NCBI GenBank assembly: GCA_027658995.1 | Contig: JAQDQK010000015.1 | Location: 1-64,000 of the forward strand | Origin: Propionibacteriaceae bacterium AM104-82 | Lineage (GTDB): Bacteria > Actinomycetota > Actinomycetes > Propionibacteriales > Propionibacteriaceae | DNA length: 64,000 nucleotides | Direction: 5' to 3' | In this document: piece after piece, positions 44,223-52,218 of the stretch | Layout: every line of letters starts with the position of its first letter | How positions within the stretch are numbered: the stretch's first letter is position 1 | The notes under the pieces: generated by a model | Seen by the model: the letters and a program-made list of their open reading frames with translations, nothing else | Database searches by the model: none | What the model was told of the DNA's origin: nothing | Translations under genes and position numbers: made by a program

Positions 44223-44933
44223 TCAGGCGTTGTCGTAGTGCTCGCGGCGGCGTAGGCCCATCGCGACCAGTCGGGCGACCACCATCGCCACGTACAACAT
44301 GCCAGCGATCTGCTGGATCATCACGACCGAGCGGGCGAGCGGGACAACAGGCACCACGTCGGAAAGGCCGGTCGACGTCATGGTGGTGCAACTCAGGAAC
44401 AGCAGTTCGATCCACGTCCGGTCGGGGCCGGGCGTCGCCGCCGCGAACGCGCCGGGGTAGAGGAAGCCGATGATCGAGTAGGCGTAGGCGAACGTCCACA
44501 CGGCGACGGTGAAGCAGGCGCCGACCGCGAACAGTTCGTCGTTGGTCACCTTGTCGTCGCGGAACATGTAGACGATCAGCGAGATCGTGGTGTAGCCGTA
44601 GAACAGCATATGCAGCACGTCGCTCCAGACGTGCAGCGGCTGGGTCCAGCCGAGCACGCCGTCGGCCACCGTCAGGATCACCGCCGGGATCAGCAGCACG
44701 ATGCCGACCCAAGTGAACATCGGCGTCGCGTTGACGGCCCGGATCGCAAGCACCAGCACCAGCAGTCCCAGGAGGCTGAACAGGCTGCGCCCGAGCGCGC
44801 TGGCGTCCCCGTCGAGGAAGGGGAAGATCAGGATCGACAGCAGTTGCACCGCGAGCAGCGTCGCGTTGGGGTTGCGGCGCAGCGCCCGCCACCACGGGTG
44901 TCTGACAAGGTCGGGGGTCGACGGCAGTTGCAT
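44223..44933 (-). CDS. Ion channel family membrane protein with divergent filter
   Basis: A 236-residue membrane protein with six hydrophobic segments; the last two flank a pore loop. That loop reads T-M-T-S-T-G-L-S-D-V-V-P, which aligns with the potassium filter T-x-T-T-V-G-Y-G-D but has S-T-G-L-S-D in place of V-G-Y-G-D. Ion selectivity is therefore doubtful. The ATG at 44933 begins a cytoplasmic stretch before the first helix; longer frames upstream look non-coding. No ligand-binding or RCK domain follows. It is flanked by unrelated sugar genes. Confidence 0.75.
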   Translation of the reverse strand: MQLPSTPDLVRHPWWRALRRNPNATLLAVQLLSILIFPFLDGDASALGRSLFSLLGLLVLVLAIRAVNATPMFTWVGIVLLIPAVILTVADGVLGWTQPLHVWSDVLHMLFYGYTTISLIVYMFRDDKVTNDELFAVGACFTVAVWTFAYAYSIIGFLYPGAFAAATPGPDRTWIELLFLSCTTMTSTGLSDVVPVVPLARSVVMIQQIAGMLYVAMVVARLVAMGLRRREHYDNA

Positions 44934-45092
44934 GGCGTCACAGTAATCGCGCCCGGCCCGTCCGGACGGTGGCGTGCGAAGGTCGAATCGACCTTCTATG
45001 TGCGGACAACTGGACGGTTTGGGCCCGAAAAGCGACCTCGGCGGTAGCCCGTTGCCGCCGCCCAACCGAAGCCCGGAGCGCGCACTTCGCTC

Positions 45093-45121
45093 TTGAGGCG
45101 CCGCCGCGTGTCTGTTATTGT
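45093..45121 (+). promoter_or_regulatory. iolA promoter
   Basis: TTGAGG (45093-45098) and TATTGT (45116-45121) are separated by exactly 17 bases, about 70 bases before the iolA start. The -10 overlaps the IolR-like operator. Confidence 0.6.
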
Positions 45122-45133
45122 ATGTACAAATGC
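45116..45133. promoter_or_regulatory. IolR-like operator over the iolA -10
   Basis: TATTGTATGTACAAATGC carries the core TGTATGTACA in the same register as the other two sites (TGTGTGTACA on their - strands). TTGTA-TG-TACAA at 45118-45129 is an exact dyad. A bound repressor would cover the -10 and the transcript start. Confidence 0.68.
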
Positions 45134-45191
45134 CCAGCGCAGGTGCCGGGCCGAGTCGAAACCGATGCGCCGTTCAACGGAAGGCAGATAC

Positions 45192-46688
45192 ATGACGCAG
45201 ACGATCACCCACTGGATCAATGGGGCCCCGTACGAGGGCCAGCCGGTCGGAACCATCCCGGTCGAGAACCCCGCCACCGGCAAGGTGGAGTCCGAGCTGC
45301 TCGCCGCGAGCAAGGCCGACCTCGACCACGCCGTCGAGGTCGCCGTCGAGGCGCAGAAGGCATGGGCGAAGACCTCGCTCGCCAAGCGCACCGCCATCCT
45401 GTTCAAAATGCGTGAGCTCGTGCTCGCCAACCAGGACGCGCTGGCCAAGTCGATCGTTGCCGAGCACGGCAAGGACTACGGAGACGCGCTTGGCGAGATC
45501 CAGCGCGGCCGCGAGACGCTCGACTTCGCGTGTGGCATCAACGCCGCGCTCAAGGGCGACTACTCGTTCGACATCTCGTCGGGCGTCGACATCCACACCG
45601 TTTCGCAGCCCGTTGGTGTCGTCGCAGGCATCTGCCCCTTCAACTTCCCCGTCATGGTCCCCATGTGGATGCACCCCGTCGCCATCGCGACCGGCAACGC
45701 GTTCATCCTGAAGCCGGCCAGCCCGACGCCCACCGCCTCGCTGCTGATCGCCAAGCTCTACAAGGAGGCGGGCCTGCCCGACGGCGTCTTCAACGTCGTC
45801 TCCGGCAACCGTGACATCGTCACCAGCATCCTGGAACACCCCGGCATCGACGCGATCTCGTTCGTCGGCTCGACCCCGGTCGCCCACATCATCCAGGAGG
45901 TCGGCACCGCCAACGGCAAGCGTGTCCAGGCCCTCGGCGGCGCGAACAACCACGCCATCGTGATGCCCGACTCCGACCTCGACTTCGCCGCCCAGCACAT
46001 CGCCGCCGCCGCCTTCGGCGCCGCGGGCGAGCGCTGCATGGCGCTGCCCGTCGTGGTGGCCGTCGGCGGCATCGGCCCGAAGCTTGCCGACATGGTCAAG
46101 GCATTCGGCGAGAAGATCAAGGTCGGCAACGGCCTCGACGAGGGCGTCAACATGGGCCCGGTCATCTCGAAGGCCGCCAAGGAGCGCATCACCGGCCTCA
46201 TCGACGACGCGGAGAAGCGCGGCGCCACCGTCGTGCTCGACGGTCGCGGCCTCACCGTCGACGGCCACGAGGACGGCTTCTGGCTCGGCCCGACCATCCT
46301 CGACGACGTCCCGCTCGACGCCCCCGCGTACTACGAGGAGGTCTTCGGCCCGGTGCTGACGATCGTCCACGCGGACGACTACGCCGAGGCGATCAAGATC
46401 GTCAACGGCTCCGAGTTCGGCAACGGTTCGGCCATCTTCACCAACGATGGCGGTGTCGCGCGTCGCTTCACGCTCGACGTCGAGGCCGGCATGGTCGGAG
46501 TCAACGTTCCGATCCCGACTCCGGTCGCGTACTACTCGTTCGGTGGTTGGAAGGAGTCGCTGCTCGGTGACCTCCACATCCACGGCCCCGAGGGTGTGAA
46601 GTTCTACACCAAGCTCAAGGCGATCACCACGCGTTGGCCTTCCGAGAAGTCCTACGCGGCGACCATGTCGTTCCAGCGCGAAGAGTGA
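45192..46688 (+). CDS. iolA: Malonate/methylmalonate-semialdehyde dehydrogenase (CoA-acylating)
   Basis: A 498-residue aldehyde dehydrogenase that turns malonate semialdehyde, the product of inositol cleavage, into an acyl-CoA using NAD and CoA. Family marks are I-C-P-F-N-F-P-V-M-V-P-M-W, F-V-G-S-T-P-V near residue 225, and the catalytic cysteine in A-A-G-E-R-C-M-A. GGAAGG precedes the ATG at 45192. The promoter carries the operator shared with the other iol operons. mmsA for valine breakdown is the alternative name, but the operator argues for inositol. Confidence 0.9.
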   Translation: MTQTITHWINGAPYEGQPVGTIPVENPATGKVESELLAASKADLDHAVEVAVEAQKAWAKTSLAKRTAILFKMRELVLANQDALAKSIVAEHGKDYGDALGEIQRGRETLDFACGINAALKGDYSFDISSGVDIHTVSQPVGVVAGICPFNFPVMVPMWMHPVAIATGNAFILKPASPTPTASLLIAKLYKEAGLPDGVFNVVSGNRDIVTSILEHPGIDAISFVGSTPVAHIIQEVGTANGKRVQALGGANNHAIVMPDSDLDFAAQHIAAAAFGAAGERCMALPVVVAVGGIGPKLADMVKAFGEKIKVGNGLDEGVNMGPVISKAAKERITGLIDDAEKRGATVVLDGRGLTVDGHEDGFWLGPTILDDVPLDAPAYYEEVFGPVLTIVHADDYAEAIKIVNGSEFGNGSAIFTNDGGVARRFTLDVEAGMVGVNVPIPTPVAYYSFGGWKESLLGDLHIHGPEGVKFYTKLKAITTRWPSEKSYAATMSFQREE

Positions 46689-46712
46689 CGCACTAGTCCT
46701 ACGCACAAGGGG

Positions 46713-46744
46713 AACCGGGGCGGGCCACATGGCCCGCCCCGGTT
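46713..46744. terminator. Bidirectional terminator after iolA
   Basis: A 14-base perfect stem (46713-46726 with 46731-46744, containing CCGGGGCGGGCC) closes on an ACAT loop between the converging iolA and ABC permease genes. It is AA before the stem and TT after, so it can act on either strand. Confidence 0.8.
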
Positions 46745-46757
46745 GCGTTGTCCCTTC

Positions 46758-47549
46758 CTACTTGGCTTCGACGCGAAGGGTGCGCCACCAGCCAAGCGCG
46801 AGCGGAAGCGCGACCCACAGCGCGAAGGCCGTTGCCGCCTGCCCCCACTGAACCCCCGTCATGGGCGTGAACAGGAGCGACCAAGCCTCCCCGCTGATCC
46901 ACTGCCCGATCGTGCCAATCACGCCCGGGAGCATCGCGGCGGCGGCCGTGACGGTCGGTACGAGGAAGTAGGCGACGATTGCTGCCGGGGAGTTCATCAG
47001 CGCCATGCCGAACCCTGCCCCCATGGCGACGCCAATGGCGAGGGTTACCACTGGGGTGAGGAGCCCGGCCGCGTGCCAGGTCCACACGATCGTCCCAGCG
47101 CCGGAGGCCGTGACGATGAAGGCGGTCGCGGCGGACAGCGCGATCGCGATCACCGCGCAGGCCAGCGTGACGAGCCCGAGTGCGATGAGCTTGGCACCCA
47201 GCACCGAGCCCCGGCGCGGTTGGAGCGTGAACGTCGTCAGCGACGTGCGCTGGGTCCATTCCTGTGTGAAGACGAGGATCGCCACGACTGGGAGCAACAC
47301 CGAGAACGGTGCGATCACCAAGCCGAGCGGCCCGATCCATGGGACTTGTGCGCTGTCCATTGACAGCGTCAGCCACAGGCCAGCGGCGCCGATGGAACCG
47401 AGGACCGAGATGGCCAGCAGCCACAGCCCCGCCCTGGTATCAACCAGTTTGCGCAACTCCACCCGCACGAGGCGCAGGAGGCCAACGGAGGGAGCGAGCT
47501 GTACCGGAGGCAGCATCGTCGCCGGACGAATCGTCGGGGTGGTGGTCAT
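46758..47549 (-). CDS. ABC-2 type transporter permease
   Basis: A 263-residue membrane protein with six hydrophobic segments after a 35-residue N-terminal stretch (L-L-R-L-V-R-V-E-L-R-K-L-V-D-T-R). This is the layout of small ABC-2 exporters next to lantibiotic-type ATPases. It overlaps the ATPase gene by four bases. A histidine kinase and response regulator gene pair diverges from the operon, suggesting control by envelope or antibiotic stress. The substrate is unknown. Confidence 0.85.
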   Translation of the reverse strand: MTTTPTIRPATMLPPVQLAPSVGLLRLVRVELRKLVDTRAGLWLLAISVLGSIGAAGLWLTLSMDSAQVPWIGPLGLVIAPFSVLLPVVAILVFTQEWTQRTSLTTFTLQPRRGSVLGAKLIALGLVTLACAVIAIALSAATAFIVTASGAGTIVWTWHAAGLLTPVVTLAIGVAMGAGFGMALMNSPAAIVAYFLVPTVTAAAAMLPGVIGTIGQWISGEAWSLLFTPMTGVQWGQAATAFALWVALPLALGWWRTLRVEAK

Positions 47550-48268
47550 GCTGCGATCCCTTCGCGTGAGGTGGACATGGTGGAGCTGAGGAACAGCGTC
47601 TCGAGGTCGGTGCCCTCGGCGAGCAGGTCGTGCAGCGATGCGTCGACCACGATCCGACCGTTGCCGATCATGACGATGCGGTCGGCGACCTGCTGGACCT
47701 CGTGGAGGAGGTGCGAGCTGAGTAGGACGGTGCCCCCTGCGTCGGCGAAGCCGCGCAGCAGGGAGCGCATCCAGTAGATGCCCTGCGGATCGAGCCCATT
47801 GGCGGGCTCGTCAAGGATGAGGACCTCCGGATTACCCAGCAGGGCGTGGCCGATTCCAAGGCGCTGGCGCATCCCGAGCGAGTAGGTTCCGACGCGTTTG
47901 CGGGACTCGCGGGCGGTCAGCCCAACCTGTTCCAGCACCTGGTCGACGCGAGAGCGGGGCGCCCCAATCGTCATGGCGCCCAGCGTCAGCACCTCGCGAC
48001 CAGTGCGGCCAGCGTGTTGCGCGGAGGCGTCGAGCAGCACACCGACGCGTGCACCGGGGTCTGGCAGGTCCGTGTACTCGCCGCCCAGAATGTGCGCCGA
48101 ACCCGAGGTGGGCCGGGTGAGGCCGACCGCGACCCGCATGGTGGTGGACTTGCCGGCGCCGTTGGGGCCGAGGAAGCCCGTCACCGCACCTGGGGGAGCG
48201 GTGAAGGTGATGTCGTCGACGGCGGTGAGGGCGCCGTATCGCTTGGTCAGGTTCTGGACTGTGATCAT
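47546..48268 (-). CDS. ABC transporter ATP-binding protein
   Basis: A 240-residue ATPase. G-P-N-G-A-G-K-S-T is near residue 37. Y-S-L-G-M-R-Q-R-L-G-I-G-H-A-L and L-I-L-D-E-P-A-N-G-L-D-P-Q-G complete the site. It belongs to the small exporter class (bacteriocin or BcrA-like) and pairs with the downstream permease, with a four-base overlap. It starts 161 bases from the divergent kinase gene. Confidence 0.88.
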   Translation of the reverse strand: MITVQNLTKRYGALTAVDDITFTAPPGAVTGFLGPNGAGKSTTMRVAVGLTRPTSGSAHILGGEYTDLPDPGARVGVLLDASAQHAGRTGREVLTLGAMTIGAPRSRVDQVLEQVGLTARESRKRVGTYSLGMRQRLGIGHALLGNPEVLILDEPANGLDPQGIYWMRSLLRGFADAGGTVLLSSHLLHEVQQVADRIVMIGNGRIVVDASLHDLLAEGTDLETLFLSSTMSTSREGIAA

Positions 48269-48417
48269 GTGTCTCAGCCTTCAGGAGCCACCCGGATGCG
48301 CGCGACGGGTGACGGTCGGCCGCCTGGCCGACATTGGTAGAAATGGACACCGGCACGCGTCGACCAAGGTCTAGTCACGCGAGACCTCCGCTACCCCGGC
48401 AGGCGGGGTTGCGACCG

Positions 48418-48423
48418 TAGGCT
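48418..48423 (+). promoter_or_regulatory. -10 box of a leaderless promoter
   Basis: TAGGCT ends six bases before the ATG of the histidine kinase gene. Confidence 0.4.
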
Positions 48424-48429
48424 GGGGCC

Positions 48430-49626
48430 ATGTCCGTTCCCATTGCCGCGCGCACTCCCGGTCGCGGGACCTGGGGCGTGCTCTGGCGCTACGGCCTAGC
48501 GATCCTGTGGTGGCTGCTCGCCCTCACCGTCTACGTCGTCGTCAGCCACGTCGGCAAGTCCCCAGTGCCCATCGGGATCGCCGTCGCCGATCTCGCCCTG
48601 GGGGCGGTGATCATTTGGGGAATGCGATTCCGGCACCGTTGGCCGAGGACGGTGTTTGTAGCATCGCTCATCCTCGGGCTGGTCTCGGCGAGCGGATTCG
48701 TTGCCTCGCTGTGGGCGTTCGCTCACCTCGCGACCCGCCGTCGCTGGAAGGAAATAGTGGGCTTCGGCGCCCTCACCGTCGGGCTCGGGACATTCATGTC
48801 ACGCTCCAACATCACTGGTCTCGTCGCGGCTGAGAGGCCATCGACGAACGAGCTGCTGTTTGGCCTCGTCGGGTCGGCCATCATCATCGCCTTGGTCGCG
48901 GCCATGGGCTCCTATGTTGGTGCCCGGCGGGACCTGCTCCAGGCTCTGCACGATCGGGCCGAAGAGGCCGAACGCAGGCAGGAGACGCTCGTGCTGCAGG
49001 GCCAAGCTGAGGAACGCAACCGGATCGCCCGAGAGATGCACGACGTCCTCGCGCACCGGATCTCGCTCGTGAGCATGCATGCGGGAATCCTGGCGTATCG
49101 CGACGATCTCCCTCCCGGGCAGGTCAGGGAGATCGCCACCGTGATCCAGGACAATGCGCGCCAATCCATGGCCGAGTTGCGCACGATCCTGGGGTCGCTG
49201 CGGCAAGACGGCGAAGGGACCGAGCGCCAGCCAGATGCTCCGCAACCCGGCTTCGACCAGATCGGTGCCCTGTTCTCGGACGCGAGGAGGGCCGGGCAGC
49301 GGCTCGAGGTGAGCGAGGAGATCGAGCACCCCGAGCTCATGCCAGCGCTGGTCGGGAGGCACATCTATCGGGTGGTCCAGGAGCTCATCACGAACGCGCG
49401 AAAGCACGCGGCGGGCGCGAAGGTGCGCGTCGAACTCGCGGGGGCGCCGGGCGACGGCGTGTCCATAGCGGCCCGCAACCCCCTGCAATTGGGGGAGGCG
49501 GCGCTCCCTGGGGCTGGGATTGGCTTGGTCGGGCTCCGGGAGCGCGCGAGCGTGCTGGGTGGCACGATGACCTCAGGGGTCAACGAGGAAGGGCAGTTCG
49601 AGGTGAAGATGTGGTTCCCGTGGTGA
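48430..49626 (+). CDS. Sensor histidine kinase, HisKA_3 (LiaS/DesK-like)
   Basis: A 398-residue membrane kinase. Four to five hydrophobic segments occupy residues 15-170 with no large outer loop, so it probably senses the membrane itself or the neighbouring transporter. A short coiled linker leads to the dimerisation helix E-E-R-N-R-I-A-R-E-M-H-D with phospho-acceptor His204. The ATPase domain carries the N-box E-L-I-T-N-A-R-K-H and a late G-A-G-I-G-L-V-G-L-R-E-R. The downstream regulator overlaps its stop. Confidence 0.9.
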   Translation: MSVPIAARTPGRGTWGVLWRYGLAILWWLLALTVYVVVSHVGKSPVPIGIAVADLALGAVIIWGMRFRHRWPRTVFVASLILGLVSASGFVASLWAFAHLATRRRWKEIVGFGALTVGLGTFMSRSNITGLVAAERPSTNELLFGLVGSAIIIALVAAMGSYVGARRDLLQALHDRAEEAERRQETLVLQGQAEERNRIAREMHDVLAHRISLVSMHAGILAYRDDLPPGQVREIATVIQDNARQSMAELRTILGSLRQDGEGTERQPDAPQPGFDQIGALFSDARRAGQRLEVSEEIEHPELMPALVGRHIYRVVQELITNARKHAAGAKVRVELAGAPGDGVSIAARNPLQLGEAALPGAGIGLVGLRERASVLGGTMTSGVNEEGQFEVKMWFPW

Positions 49627-50273
49627 CGAGGATCGTCATCATCGACGACGACGCCCTGGTCCGCTCCGGCCTCAAGCTCATCCTTGGGGCCGACCCGACG
49701 TTCGAGGTGGTCGCCGAGGGTTCGGACGGCGGTGAGGCAGTTGCTCTCGTGCGCGAGCATCACCCAGACGTCGTGCTGATGGACATCCGGATGGCCAACG
49801 TGAACGGCTTGGTCGCCACCCAAAATGTCGTGGCACTCCCCGATGCCCCTCGCGTGATCATCCTCACCACCTTCGATGCCGACGACCTTGTGCTGCGGGC
49901 GCTCACCGTCGGTGCCTCCGGCTTCCTCCTCAAGGACACGGCCCCAGAACGCATCCTCGAAGACATCCGTAAGGTCGCCGATGGCGAACCGACGCTGAGC
50001 CCTTCAGTGGTCGCGCAAGTGATCGCGGTCGCCACCAACCGCTCCGAGCTGAGCCGACGCGACGATGCCCGCGCGGCGCTCGCATCCCTGAGTGAGCGCG
50101 AACGCGACATCGCGCTCGCCATCGGCCTGGGTCAGACGAACGCTGAGATCGCGGGCTCGCAGTACTTGAGCATCGCGACGGTGAAGGCGCACGTCACCCG
50201 CATCCTCGACAAGCTCGGCGCGACCAACCGGGTCCAGGTGGCCATCGTCGTGCACGACGCGGACCTGGGCTGA
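49623..50273 (+). CDS. NarL/LuxR-family response regulator
   Basis: A 216-residue regulator. The receiver has I-D-D-D at its N-terminus, phospho-acceptor Asp54 in V-L-M-D-I-R-M and a later Lys in F-L-L-K-D. The LuxR-type helix-turn-helix at 145-205 contains L-S-E-R-E-R-D-I-A and I-A-T-V-K-A-H-V-T-R-I-L. GTG at 49623 overlaps the kinase stop (GTGA). GTGs at 49611 and 49620 are in-frame alternatives. It probably activates the divergent ABC exporter genes. Confidence 0.9.
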   Translation: MTRIVIIDDDALVRSGLKLILGADPTFEVVAEGSDGGEAVALVREHHPDVVLMDIRMANVNGLVATQNVVALPDAPRVIILTTFDADDLVLRALTVGASGFLLKDTAPERILEDIRKVADGEPTLSPSVVAQVIAVATNRSELSRRDDARAALASLSERERDIALAIGLGQTNAEIAGSQYLSIATVKAHVTRILDKLGATNRVQVAIVVHDADLG

Positions 50274-50339
50274 GCGACAGCGGCACCTTTGGTGGTCGCC
50301 GCAGCGGTCAGCGCCCGCGAGCGGCGCAACGTGGGTCGG

Positions 50340-50654
50340 CTAGGCGACCCGATACAGAGGTGCCTCCATCAGCCCTATCAGCGAGACCATGGCATCGGCC
50401 ATGGCCGACGCGCCCAGCCCCGGCGTGACCGTGCCGTGGACAGCCGGAGAGGTGACCGACCAGCCCGTCGGGGATGCTGTGCTGCGTGCCAAGATCACCG
50501 CGGCCCCATGCGGGAGGCGGAGAAATACGCGGGGACGTTCACCGTCGATGGTGAGCGCCGTGGCCAAGTCCGGGCGACGGCTGATGACGGCGTCGCGCAC
50601 GGCGTAGACGGTTCGCAGGTCTGCGATGCCTGTGTCTTCGATCGTTGTCGTCAT
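50340..50654 (-). CDS. Small hypothetical protein
   Basis: A possible 104-residue protein, MTTTIEDTGIADLRTVYAVR at the start. Its composition is reasonable: a strand-like centre T-I-D-G-E-R-P-R-V-F-L-R-L-P-H-G-A-A-V-I-L-A followed by a helical C-terminus. It lies alone between the response regulator and lgt genes. I recognise no family. Opposite-strand readings of the same DNA look less protein-like. Confidence 0.45.
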   Translation of the reverse strand: MTTTIEDTGIADLRTVYAVRDAVISRRPDLATALTIDGERPRVFLRLPHGAAVILARSTASPTGWSVTSPAVHGTVTPGLGASAMADAMVSLIGLMEAPLYRVA

Positions 50655-50723
50655 GCAGGCAAGTACAGCCGGGCCCACTGACAGTTTCATCGCCCGCCTC
50701 AGCGGGCATGGCAAGCTTAAGGC

Positions 50724-51752
50724 GTGAATAGCTTGGTGCTGACCTTCCCGGACTTCAACCCGGTGGCGATCAACCTCTTCGGTCTGAAGATCCATTGGTA
50801 CGCGATCATGTACCTCATCGCGTTCGCGCTCGGCTACTGGCTGATGCGGCGGCGGCTCAAGAAGGAGCCCTATCGGTCGATCACGAAGCCGACGCCATGG
50901 GGGCCGACCGATGTCGAGGACCTGCTGCTCGCGGCGATCGCAGGCGTCCTGATCGGCGGGAGACTGGGCTATTGCCTCTTCTACCAGCCGGCCCGCTATC
51001 TCGCGGCCCCGCTCGACATCCTCAAGGTGTGGGACGGCGGCATGAGCTTCCACGGCGGCGCCGTTGGTGTCGCACTCGGGATCGCGTACTACGCATGGAA
51101 GAAGAAGCGGCCCTTCCTGCAGGTAGCCGACTTCCTCGTGCCCGCTGCGCCCATCGGGCTAGCTGCCGGGCGGCTCGGCAACTTCATCAACGGCGAGCTG
51201 TGGGGGCGCCAGGCGCCCGCCGACCTCCCGTGGGCCATGATCTTCCCGACGGGCGGCGACGTCCCCAGGCACCCCTCGCAGCTGTACCAGATGCTGCTGG
51301 AGGGAGTCCTGCTGTTCGTGCTGCTCTGGTGGTACGCCGCCAAGCCCCGCTACCGCGGCCAGGTCGCCGGCTTCTTCCTGGCTGGCTACGGACTGTTCCG
51401 CTTCATCGCCGAGTACTGGCGCGAGCCCGACTCCTACCTCGGCCTGCTCGGCATGGGCCTCAGCATGGGCCAGTGGCTGTCCGTGCCGATGATCCTGGCT
51501 GGCGTCGCGCTGTGGCTGTGGTCGCGGGCGCGCCGGATCAGCGACGTGGCGGAGCCTGTGGACAACCCGGAGGATAACTCCGGAACCGACGACGCCGAGC
51601 AGGCGGACACCGACGCCCCGCAGTCCGACGGCGACGAGGCCGAGGCAGACGAACCATCCGCTGCTGACGAGGACGGGGACCAGTCCGAGCCGGGCGCTGT
51701 GGAGGACGAGGCCGAGAGTTATCCACACGAGGAGACCCGGGCCGGTGACTGA
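50724..51752 (+). CDS. lgt: Prolipoprotein diacylglyceryl transferase
   Basis: A 342-residue membrane enzyme that moves diacylglycerol from phosphatidylglycerol to the lipobox cysteine of prolipoproteins. Seven membrane segments are visible. Family motifs are H-W-Y-A near residue 25, G-G-R-L-G-Y, G-M-S-F-H-G-G and the Lgt signature G-R-L-G-N-F-I-N-G-E-L-W-G-R. After about residue 272 comes a very acidic tail of 70 residues (Asp, Glu, Ala, Ser), not needed for catalysis. The lipoproteins encoded at 43180 and 58324 are typical substrates. DnaA-box matches lie within the tail's coding sequence. Confidence 0.93.
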   Translation: MNSLVLTFPDFNPVAINLFGLKIHWYAIMYLIAFALGYWLMRRRLKKEPYRSITKPTPWGPTDVEDLLLAAIAGVLIGGRLGYCLFYQPARYLAAPLDILKVWDGGMSFHGGAVGVALGIAYYAWKKKRPFLQVADFLVPAAPIGLAAGRLGNFINGELWGRQAPADLPWAMIFPTGGDVPRHPSQLYQMLLEGVLLFVLLWWYAAKPRYRGQVAGFFLAGYGLFRFIAEYWREPDSYLGLLGMGLSMGQWLSVPMILAGVALWLWSRARRISDVAEPVDNPEDNSGTDDAEQADTDAPQSDGDEAEADEPSAADEDGDQSEPGAVEDEAESYPHEETRAGD

Positions 51753-51998
51753 GAACGCGGAACAGGGCGGCGATACGCCTCCGACAAGGGGCGACGCTGC
51801 TGTGGATCGCGCCTCCGCGACTGGGGATAACCCGGTGGACAAGTCGCCTCGCCGCGTGCCGCTGGTGCTGTTCGACGCAGATTGCGGCTTCTGCACCTCG
51901 TCGGCCCGCGCCATGACCCGGCCCTGGCTAGGCGCGGACATCGAGGCGCGTTCGTTCCAGTCGCAGGACCTGGCCACGCTGGGGCTGACTGTGGATAA
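51557..51998. promoter_or_regulatory. Cluster of DnaA-box matches
   Basis: Three exact boxes lie at 51557-51565 (TGTGGACAA), 51719-51727 (TTATCCACA) and 51990-51998 (TGTGGATAA). One-mismatch copies lie at 51822-51830 and 51834-51842. They lie within the lgt tail and the next gene rather than in an intergenic origin. Confidence 0.45.
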
Positions 51999-52218
51999 GT
52001 GTGCGGAGTCGCTGCACGTTCTTGCAGACGGCGACGTGTTCACCGGCGGCGCCGCGATCGCCCGGGTGCTGCGCGCCGGCCGCTGGCCGTGGCCGATCCT
52101 CGGCACCTTCCTGACGCTGCCAGGCGTGCGCTGGATCACCGAACGCGGCTACCGCGCCGTCGCCCGCAACCGGCAGCGACTCCCGGGCGGCACCGACTCG
52201 TGCGAGATGCCCCGCTAG
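51745..52218 (+). CDS. DCC-family (DUF393) thiol-disulfide oxidoreductase-like protein
   Basis: A 157-residue protein. A polar, probably disordered N-terminal 38 residues leads to the DUF393 signature L-V-L-F-D-A-D-C-G-F-C-T at about 40-51, in which the D-x-x-C-x-x-C motif resembles a redox pair. The rest is a small alpha/beta domain ending R-L-P-G-G-T-D-S-C. GTG at 51745 overlaps the lgt stop by eight bases, so the genes are co-transcribed. The redox role is a family expectation only. Confidence 0.82.
   Translation: MTENAEQGGDTPPTRGDAAVDRASATGDNPVDKSPRRVPLVLFDADCGFCTSSARAMTRPWLGADIEARSFQSQDLATLGLTVDKCAESLHVLADGDVFTGGAAIARVLRAGRWPWPILGTFLTLPGVRWITERGYRAVARNRQRLPGGTDSCEMPR

Noticed and set aside
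50289..50681. Rightward small gene opposite the 104-residue hypothetical
   Set aside because: The reading is Arg/Cys-rich without a ribosome site and looks like antisense of the leftward frame.
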